From contig JAPXFQ010002431.1 in NCBI GenBank assembly GCA_028564705.1, forward strand, positions 1,178,001 through 1,242,000: DNA of 64,000 nt, in the 5' to 3' direction. Positions within the stretch are counted from its first letter, which is position 1. Each line of letters opens with the position of its first letter. The stretch comes from Apricaphanius iberus. Its lineage: Eukaryota; Chordata; Actinopteri; Cyprinodontiformes; Aphaniidae. Under the pieces are notes generated by a model. It was given only the letters and a program-made list of their open reading frames with translations, had not been told where the DNA came from and searched no databases. Position numbers and translations under genes: made by a program. Of this stretch, positions 58,501-64,000 are shown one piece after another.

Positions 58501-60554
58501 GGCTACACAAGCCACCTCTGGTTCTCCTGGAGAAAGGTTGAATCTAAAAGTTACAGGATTGGAAGCATGCCGTTTCATTTAGACACCCAGGTAGTGCAAA
58601 GCTTCTTGAAGAAGTTTAATCTGTAAAACACAGAAACTACTAACCATTTTAAAAGGGTCAGATTCGACATTTTGTAACTTATATACCGTGTTTATCGACT
58701 GGTAAGTAAGCCGTGGAAAACTGGTCTTGAGGATCCCTGGTTTACGTCAAAGCAAATCCATGTGGTAGAAGGGTCCAGTCAAAGTCCATGCCTACTATAA
58801 GCTAAAAATCTTATTCGACTGATCTTGAGCTAATTTTGCAACCATGAACTGGCAACAATATTAGTCCAGATGTACAAAGCTGATAAGAAGTAACCAAAAA
58901 AAAAACTTTTGCAGCTGTAGTTGCACCAAAGCGTGATTTTTAACAAGGCATTGTTTGTTGAATTTCCTTTATTTTGGAGTTGGTCTATAATGTAGAGTAT
59001 CACTAAAACAATAAAGCATGTGAAATGGTTCAAGGCTGTTACAAGGTAGACAGACTCACATTTGGAGGTATTACATAATCCTCTGGGCTCCACAGGTTAG
59101 GTCCTGTCTCCGAGGAGTTGGTCAGAGTGACACCTTTAAGCTTGGTGATGACTGAGGTCTGGATTGCCTCCTCTTTCTCCTGGTACCCTTTCTTCATCAC
59201 AAACACCCACCTGAAACCATATCCTCATCACTCGCTGCATTTTTGAACAAGTTCCGTAAGCGGCGCACGCCAACATCGACAGAATATAGTCGCCCTCAGC
59301 ATGAGGCAAAAGGCTGCTGACAATGTTTTACATATGCAGTAGCGGGATGGTGCAGCTGGTTGGAAAGGACTTGTCTATACAGATGCATGTCCCAGGAGTT
59401 GCACTCCAAAACAGTGCATGAACCTGAGACCTGCATGCCATTAGGCAAACCGGTTTACAACAGTCAAAGTCATTGCTCAGGGTGTGCCACCTTACAGTGT
59501 GGTACGGAGTCGGGCAGGTGTCAGGAACAGAAATTATTTTTGAGTTGTACCCTCGGTTCAATAAACCGTGCGTACAGATTTTCCCCAGAACTTTACACTA
59601 TATAAAGAGAATTATTCCTGTAATTATTCCTGTCACTTGTCAATAAGACGACGCAAACTAGTGACCAGGTTTGTTTCAACTCAAAGTAAAAGTCTGTGCA
59701 CAGCAAATGCAATACATATTTTAGGCTTTGAAGACAAACCGATAGCAAGATATTCTCGCATGGCTGGAAAATGGCCTAGAAAGAGGCCAAAAATTATCTA
59801 TATGTACATAGATGCATAGAGCAGGTGGCTAAGTATTACCTTTTATTGAACGTAATATCAGTTTCTGCAAAGAATGCAATAACAGCCACACATAAAGAAA
59901 CTGTATAAGATATCAGTCGGTTTGAATGCTGATATTATGAAAACAGCACTGGGAGCACAAGCAGATGTTAAACCTTACACAGTTAAAAATGTTCACATCA
60001 TGTTTTTAAGTGCAAAACTGTGATTTATAAATATTGCAGAGGACATGTCCCCAGATAAAAGGACTCCTATGTTTCCACCAGGACCCCAAATCCGTCAACA
60101 CGGTTTAATAAACCGAGGGTACGGATTATTTACGCCTCTGAATTATTTCTGCACCTGACCCCTGTCGGGCTCCGTAGTTTGTGGGAGAAGTTTGTTGGAA
60201 ATAATTTGCCTCTATCAATACTTGTATGTCGGATGGCATCAAAATGAAAAGTTGCCGACTTGACAATATTCAAACCCGAATAAGCGAGGCTTCTGTTAAA
60301 GGGAAAATCAATGAACATTTGCAACTTTAACGCCACCCGTTATTTAAAATAGTCCAATAAACTCTCCTATTTTTAACTTTGTCACACACGCTGTGCGTCT
60401 CCGGGCCGTGCAACAAACCTCACCCGATTATGTATCCCAGCACCGCCAGCTGATAAAGCCGAAACAATATCCCGATTTTCCTGTTTTCGGCGATGACATA
60501 TTTCTCCGTCTTGTAGTTGAGGAGAGAGAAGAAGAAGCCTCCCCAGCCAGCCAT
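46570..60554 (-). CDS. p2rx5: P2X purinoceptor 5-like ATP-gated cation channel (12 exons, 462 aa)
   Basis: Trimeric plasma-membrane cation channel opened by extracellular ATP. Exons, 5' to 3': 60554-60424, 59210-59060, 55120-55049, 54969-54894, 54187-54103, 53964-53884, 53055-52914, 50549-50416, 50323-50230, 48420-48355, 47010-46922, 46837-46570. All are GT-AG with matching phases and total 1389 nt. N-terminal YKTEKY carries the PKC-type T-x-K site. TM1 is about residues 29-50, ATP-site lysines K67 and K69 lie in TKLKG, the ectodomain is cysteine-rich ([26 protein letters not shown]), the second ATP motif is SGYNFRYARYY, TM2 is about 325-355, and YRERK is the trafficking Y-x-x-x-K motif. A long charged C-tail follows. 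Neighbour emc6 supports P2RX5 over other P2X paralogues. Confidence 0.94.
47060..47240 (-). mobile_element. Tc1-like terminus, antisense fragment
   Basis: 'TTTTTCCACATTTTATCACATTACT' and 'AATAAAACCTCCAGGGGGCG' resemble the ends of Tc1 fossils in fish. It is short, in p2rx5 intron 10. Confidence 0.35.
47401..47565 (+). pseudogene. TE-associated coding fragment
   Basis: An open frame encodes [18 protein letters not shown] and then [21 protein letters not shown]. The pattern 'H-L-G-x-A-x-x-R-W-x-x-x-K-x-x-x-G-x-K' is one I associate with repetitive zinc-finger/THAP-like or transposon-linked proteins found in many copies in fish genomes. The frame then decays. The family assignment is uncertain. 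Confidence 0.35.
47860..48310 (+). mobile_element. Tc1-like relic
   Basis: Contains GGTAGCTCTGGAGGAGCTGCAAAGATC (about 48003), the same block as at 24905 and 56400, followed by AAGATCTCCACACTGAAAAAGGGG. No frame is left. Confidence 0.5.
48950..49115 (-). repeat. 'ACGATACCACTTTTTTC' repeat, copy 3
   Basis: A weaker antisense relative of the copies at 2275 and 34100, with ATTATTTGTTATAACAAGTAGAG and TTGGTTTGAAAAAAGGGTATCGTTACATCC. Confidence 0.5.
49130..50205 (-). mobile_element. Tc1/mariner fossil, antisense
   Basis: The plus strand carries 'CACACCATGATATTACTACC', 'TTGTCCATTTTGGACTGTTGTCTTGCTG' and 'TTTGTTCCAAGGAGGGGCAGCTGG', antisense Tc1 transposase blocks, and ends with GTTCAATACTTTTTAATCGCTGTAC, a decayed Tc1 terminus. 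About 1.1 kb, close to a full element. In p2rx5 intron 9. Confidence 0.6.
50960..51025. repeat. (TA)n microsatellite
   Basis: TATATATATATATA runs with interspersed AGATATATAAAATATA. In p2rx5 intron 7. Confidence 0.75.
51111..52332 (-). mobile_element. Tc1-like element with preserved ends, split by a SINE
   Basis: The left end GGGGGGAAAAGTATTTGGCAGCCA and the right end TGGCTGCCAAATATTTTTTTCGCCCC are inverted repeats. The minus strand from 52061 encodes the transposase N-terminus ([20 protein letters not shown], a helix-turn-helix start), which breaks off where a SINE begins. Further Tc1 blocks lie at 51321-51605 and 51146-51457. Many stops. In p2rx5 intron 7. Confidence 0.75.
51766..51975 (+). 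mobile_element. tRNA-derived SINE, copy 2, inserted in a Tc1 element
   Basis: It shares the body of the SINE at 12698: TCGTTGTGTTCTTGGGCAAGACACTTCATCCACC..., GGCAGCCTCGCTTC and CCCCAGGGCAGCTGTGGCTACA. The B-box-like GATGGTTCGTATCCC is at about 51810. The 3' tail (the AAGCGCTATACAAATG part) is missing. Confidence 0.7.
55270..56045. other. p2rx5 intron 2, AT-rich part
   Basis: Very AT-rich with poly(A)/poly(T) runs. No exon or clear repeat. Confidence 0.45.
56085..56755 (+). mobile_element. Tc1/mariner fossil
   Basis: Contains ACCATGGGACGCAAGAGACAGG..., GTTACTCTGGAGGAGTTGCTGAAAGC (56398) and TAGTGGTAGCATCATCATGCTGTGGGGATGC (56618), the 'GGSI.MLWG' block. Frames are broken. It is cut at its 3' end by the next element. 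Confidence 0.65.
56730..58525. mobile_element. hAT-like non-autonomous element ('TTACTTGAGTAA' family)
   Basis: The left end CAGACGTGGATTGTAGCTAG and the right end (reverse complement) CAGAGGTGGCTTGTGTAGCC match at most positions over 15 bp. Subterminal TTTACTTGAGTAA/TTACTCGAGTAAA words are found on both sides, a pattern familiar from fish hAT repeats. About 1.8 kb, mostly AT-rich. I found no 8-bp target duplication. Confidence 0.55.
58600..58965 (+). mobile_element. Tc1-like 3' fragment
   Basis: TTGCAGCTGTAGTTGCACCAAAGCG near 58912 is the conserved 3' untranslated block also seen at 32215. The upstream sequence is heavily decayed. Confidence 0.4.
59211..60423. other. p2rx5 intron 1
   Basis: No exon, RNA gene or clear repeat recognised. 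A few small palindromes occur near 59400. Confidence 0.45.
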
Positions 60555-61074
60555 TTGTCGCGCCTCGCCGACACCAAATGAGAACCGCAGCTCCCTGCTT
60601 ATCTCTCTCTCTGATATGCTGCCGCTGGGTCGCTGGACGGATAGATACACAGACAGACAGACAGACAGACAGACGTTGCAAAGCGCCGCTTCTCACATCT
60701 CATAAATCGGTTTCAAGCGGGATATCTCTGGAATTAAATGTGCCAAGTTCAGCCCAAAAAAAAGTTAAAATACGGTGACAAAGTGCAATATTTTTGTTCC
60801 TTATTTCAGAAAATGATACATATAGCTACACTACACTGAGTAAAAGATTTCAAGCTTTTCTCTCTTGTAACTTTGATGATTGAGCTTAAACTTAATGATA
60901 ACCCAGAGAATTAAGAATCTTTTTGAAAATAAAAAAATTATATAAAATCTTTCATCTACCTCTTGATTATAGGCTACCCCAATGATTCTGACTAATCAAA
61001 CACAGGAACAAACTGATTACTGAAGAAGCTTTTGCTACCTTTAAGAATGTGGACCAGCACCAGGGGCCTATTGC
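60555..61074 (-). promoter_or_regulatory. p2rx5: p2rx5 5'UTR and promoter region
   Basis: Upstream of the p2rx5 ATG (60554-60552). It contains an (ACAG)n microsatellite at 60648-60674, read as (CTGT)n in the gene's orientation, and GC-richer DNA between 60380 and 60700. I see no defined TATA box or start site. Confidence 0.4.
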
Positions 61075-61087
61075 ACAAAAGTAGAAT

Positions 61088-61321
61088 TAAGAAAGCCAGG
61101 ATAACAGAACAGTCGCGGCTTGACCTAGTTGAATCAGTGCATCCTGGCTTAATCCGTTGCACGTTTGCTGAGCCAGGATGAGAACGCGCGGATATGTCAA
61201 GCCAGGTGTATATAGTTTGGATAAATGCGCGTTCACGGCATTCTTAAAAAGATCGTGAAATCGATCACAGAATCGAGTAGTTGGTTTATCCCACGCAGCT
61301 TCCTCGACTCCTGCCCGTGGC
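61088..61321 (+). mobile_element. 5' half of a DNA transposon interrupted by LINE copy B
   Basis: It begins GGGGCCTATTGCACAAAAGTAG, a terminus common to fish Harbinger-like elements, and contains paired AGCCAGGAT/ATCCTGGCT words. It is cut off at the LINE 5' end. The other half should lie beyond the window. Confidence 0.5.
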
Positions 61322-61372
61322 TTTCAAACTTGACGGCGGGTAACAGAAGCTTACAGAGGTCGATTTTGGCGA

Positions 61373-62686
61373 ATGGTTAAAGGTTATTCATCGGGAAATA
61401 AGCAGAAAACGAATGGAAAAGATAAAAGTCTTGGGAATTTTCTGATGGTCAGAAGAAAAAGATTATCTTTGGAAGAAATGGCAATAAGGAAAGAGGGACA
61501 AACAACGGCGGGTAGGCACAGCTGTGTGGTGAATGAGAAGGAGTGGGGAGAAGTGGGGGATTATGAGAGTGAGGATAGCAGTATGGAAATGAGTTTTGGA
61601 CAGGAGTCGATGAAAGGAAAGAGGGGAAACAATTCAGATGAAGATACAACTAGGAAACAGAGAAGGTTTGCATTAAGTGAAAGCACAGATGAAGAGGAAA
61701 GAGAGTTTAAAATCATTTTGAGATTCAGTGAGGGAAATGGAGTGAATACAGTGAATCCGGTGAAGCTAACTTCTATCTTAAAAAATCAGGTTGGTGACAT
61801 AAAGTTAGCTAAAGTCCTAAGAGATGGAAATCTGTTAATAGTGTGTAAGACTGAGGAACAGAGAGAGAAGGCTTGTAAATTAAGAGATGTGGGAAAACAT
61901 AAAGTAATCAGTATGAGTAAGGTGGGAATGAGTGGACAGGGACCGAAAGGAGTGATTTGGGGAATACCTGTTGAAGTAACAATTGAGGAATTAAAAAGTA
62001 ATTTAAAAGGTGCAAAAGTAAAAGACGCAAAAAGATTTACAGAATTCCGAAATGGAATAAAAAAAGAAACTGAATCAGTGTTGATAGAATTTGAAGGAAA
62101 TATTCTACCATATAGAATATTTTTGGGATGCATGTCATACATTGTAAGGGAGTACATTCCAAAACCAGTCCGATGCTTTAAATGTCAGAGATTTGGTCAT
62201 ACAGCAAATTTTTGTAAAGGAAAAATTAGATGCCCAAGGTGTGGAGAACAACATAGTTTTGAAGAATGCAAAAATAGGACAAAACCAAAGTGTTGTAATT
62301 GTGGGGGGGATCACAGTGCAGCTTATGCAGGCTGTCAAGTGATGAGGAGAGAAATGGAAATACAACAAACTAAAGTCCAAAATAAAGTCTCATATGCTGA
62401 TGCAGCTAAAATGGTGGGGAAGATTCCAGAGAAACGAACTGAAACTAGAACGCAAGTGTCTCCTCAAGGGATGGGGAGAGAAGGAAAAATGTGGATAGAT
62501 ATGAAAAAACTAGTTACATTCATAGCAGGAGTAATAAATGCGACAATGGAAACAAAGTCAAAAACGGAAAGGATTCAAATCATAGTAAAAGCAGCTGTAA
62601 ATCATTTGGACATTAATGAGTTGTCATGGGAGGAGATCAGGAATAATCTAATTGCTCATACAAGCCAAGAGGGGGGTGTGGGTTAG
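61373..62686 (+). CDS. LINE copy B: ORF1 (gag-like RNA-binding protein)
   Basis: 437 codons, same layout as copy A: charged N-terminus, RRM-like middle (about 115-260) and three zinc knuckles (268-321). The third knuckle has the usual G after the second cysteine (CCNCGGDH), while copy A has W there. Differences from copy A are only at residues 21 (G), 38 (I), 311 (G) and one residue near the C-terminus (I for S). It ends at TAG, followed at once by TGA and the endonuclease ATG in the same frame. Confidence 0.92.
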   Translation: MVKGYSSGNKQKTNGKDKSLGNFLMVRRKRLSLEEMAIRKEGQTTAGRHSCVVNEKEWGEVGDYESEDSSMEMSFGQESMKGKRGNNSDEDTTRKQRRFALSESTDEEEREFKIILRFSEGNGVNTVNPVKLTSILKNQVGDIKLAKVLRDGNLLIVCKTEEQREKACKLRDVGKHKVISMSKVGMSGQGPKGVIWGIPVEVTIEELKSNLKGAKVKDAKRFTEFRNGIKKETESVLIEFEGNILPYRIFLGCMSYIVREYIPKPVRCFKCQRFGHTANFCKGKIRCPRCGEQHSFEECKNRTKPKCCNCGGDHSAAYAGCQVMRREMEIQQTKVQNKVSYADAAKMVGKIPEKRTETRTQVSPQGMGREGKMWIDMKKLVTFIAGVINATMETKSKTERIQIIVKAAVNHLDINELSWEEIRNNLIAHTSQEGGVG

Positions 62687-62689
62687 TGA

Positions 62690-63730
62690 ATGGTACTAAT
62701 TTTACAATGGAATGCTAGGAGTTTGATAGCTAATGGTCAAGAGTTTAAAAGATATATAGATGAATTAGTAGATAAACCAGATATTATATGTATTCAAGAA
62801 ACATGGTTAAATAAGAAATTAGAATTTAAATTATTTCCATATACAATAATTAGATGTGATAGAGAAAATGGTATTGGAGGAGGATGTGCTACTTTTATTA
62901 ATAATAATCTGAATTATAGAATAATTAAAATAGGAAAAGAAGAAGAATATATAGGAATAGAAGTTTATATAAATAAGATGAAGTTATATATAGTTAATTA
63001 TTATAATCCATGCAAGAAATTAGATATTAATAATCTTAAATTAATTTTAGAAGGTAATTATAAGCATGTGGTATTATGTGGAGATTTCAATTCCCATAAC
63101 ACATTGTGGGGAGGAAATAAAATAGATAAGAATGGTGAGATCATTGAGGAATTCATAGATATTATGAATTTAGTATGTTTAAATGATGGTAGAGGGACAA
63201 GGATTAATGTACATACAGGTAAAAGTTCTGCTTTAGATCTCACTCTGGTATCAAATCAAATATCAGGAAAATGTAATTGGGACATTCAGGAAAATAATTT
63301 AGGGAGTGATCATTATATAATTTTCACAAAAATTTATGAGGATAAAGTATTACTTGTGGAAAAAAGAGAAGGAAGATGGGTATTTAAAAAAGCTAATTGG
63401 TATAAATTTAGAAATATATGTGAAAAAGAACAGGGTAAGATAAATTTGGAGGAAGATATAGAAACAGTGGAACAAACATTTAGGAAAGTAATAATAGAAG
63501 CAGCAGAATTAACTATTCCTAAAAGTAAAGGAACCATGAAAAAGAAGAATGTTCCTTGGTGGAATGAGCATTGTGAAAAAGCAATTAAAGAAAGAAATAA
63601 AAGCATGAAAGAATTAAAAAAGAGACATAATTTTGATAGTTTATTAAAATATAAAAGGTTACAAGCTGAAGCAAGGAGAGTTATTAAATGGGCTAAACGG
63701 GAAAATTGGAGGGTTTTTGTGGTAAAATAG
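62690..63730 (+). CDS. LINE copy B: AP-type endonuclease frame
   Basis: 346 codons with QWNARS, IQETW, CGDFNSHNTLWGG, LDLTLVS and GSDHYII blocks, so the catalytic set looks complete. The only residue difference from copy A I noted is D for V near residue 28. The frame stops at a TAG (63728-63730) at the same place as in copy A, and translation continues in the -1 frame. Confidence 0.92.
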   Translation: MVLILQWNARSLIANGQEFKRYIDELVDKPDIICIQETWLNKKLEFKLFPYTIIRCDRENGIGGGCATFINNNLNYRIIKIGKEEEYIGIEVYINKMKLYIVNYYNPCKKLDINNLKLILEGNYKHVVLCGDFNSHNTLWGGNKIDKNGEIIEEFIDIMNLVCLNDGRGTRINVHTGKSSALDLTLVSNQISGKCNWDIQENNLGSDHYIIFTKIYEDKVLLVEKREGRWVFKKANWYKFRNICEKEQGKINLEEDIETVEQTFRKVIIEAAELTIPKSKGTMKKKNVPWWNEHCEKAIKERNKSMKELKKRHNFDSLLKYKRLQAEARRVIKWAKRENWRVFVVK

Positions 63731-64000
63731 GAAGATCAACATCAATAAGTGAGGTTTGGGGAATGATTAGAAAAATGAAAGGAGTGTATAGAGAGTTTAA
63801 ATATCCAGTAATTAAAATAGGAGAAGATGTAGCTATTAAAAATGAAGAGAAAGCAGAAATGTTAGCTCAAACATTTATTAAAATAAATAGTAATGCTAAT
63901 TTATCAGAAGATAGATGGAGAAGGAGAGAAGAGTCTAAAAAGAAAAATTATGAGGAATTAGATGGAGGAAAAAGAATAACAACAATAGAAATTCCATTTA
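63706..64000 (+). CDS. LINE copy B: start of the reverse transcriptase frame (cut by the window)
   Basis: Open to the window edge and identical in layout to the beginning of copy A's 908-codon frame (TSISEVWGMIRKMKG, KNEEKAEMLAQ). It has no ATG at the beginning; the first codon listed is TTG, 22 nt before the endonuclease stop. The RT and RNase H motifs lie beyond the window. Confidence 0.85.
   Translation, partial: MEGFCGKIGRSTSISEVWGMIRKMKGVYREFKYPVIKIGEDVAIKNEEKAEMLAQTFIKINSNANLSEDRWRRREESKKKNYEELDGGKRITTIEIPF

Larger units (their letters stand above)
61322..64000 (+). mobile_element. I/Nimb-type LINE, copy B (incomplete at the window edge)
   Basis: Begins at TTTCAAACTTGACGGCGGG, shared with copy A, so it lacks the first 45-50 bases of copy A's leader. 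The visible 2.7 kb carry ORF1, the endonuclease frame and the start of the RT frame, nearly identical to copy A. It lies about 20 kb away in opposite orientation. Confidence 0.92.

Noticed and set aside
59340..59480. Possible SINE or tRNA-like segment in p2rx5 intron 1
   Set aside because: Some palindromic words but no paired A and B boxes and no second copy in the window.
63700..63735. Canonical X-XXY-YYZ -1 slippery heptamer at the endonuclease-RT overlap
   Set aside because: In the endonuclease frame no heptamer fits the pattern. GGGAAAA is present but its codons are in the RT frame. Only single-site slips at T5 or A-AAA-TAG are possible.

Overview
The window is vertebrate nuclear DNA, and the evidence points to a ray-finned (teleost) fish. 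Genes are split by GT-AG introns. The AT-rich intergenic and intronic DNA is crowded with fish-type repeats: Tc1/mariner relics, MITEs, tRNA-derived SINEs, L2-like LINE fragments and a young RNase H-bearing LINE. The protein-coding genes match human 17p13 in order and orientation. I cannot name the species.

Layout, left to right. The last exon and 3'UTR of an unidentified plus-strand gene end near 1.8 kb. Old repeats fill 1.9-5 kb. trpv1 runs on the minus strand: 15 coding exons from 19140 down to 5794, joining to exactly 774 codons plus stop, with a probable non-coding first exon near 24.4 kb. Its introns hold a large foldback, several MITEs, SINEs and Tc1/LINE pieces. A repeat-rich gap follows. 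shpk (sedoheptulokinase) is next on the minus strand: 7 exons from 36382 to 29032, 459 codons. A nearly intact 5.27 kb I/Nimb-type LINE (copy A, 36436-41703) sits 53 bp upstream of its start codon. emc6 is on the plus strand with one coding exon (110 aa) at 45124-45456. p2rx5 is on the minus strand: 12 exons from 60554 to 46570, 462 codons. A second, almost identical LINE (copy B) starts at 61322 on the plus strand and runs off the window.

The host genes are a TRPV cation channel, a sugar kinase of the pentose phosphate pathway, an ER membrane-insertase subunit and an ATP-gated cation channel. They are linked by old synteny, not by a shared pathway. In mammals CTNS and TAX1BP3 lie between SHPK and EMC6; I find neither here.

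The main points for a second look are: the LINE insertion between shpk and its presumed promoter; a reading-frame break between endonuclease and reverse transcriptase at the same base in both LINE copies; the inverted LINE pair bracketing emc6 and p2rx5; and vanilloid-pocket substitutions in trpv1. I saw no convincing new multi-gene system. The LINE's three-part coding layout is the closest candidate for unusual biology.
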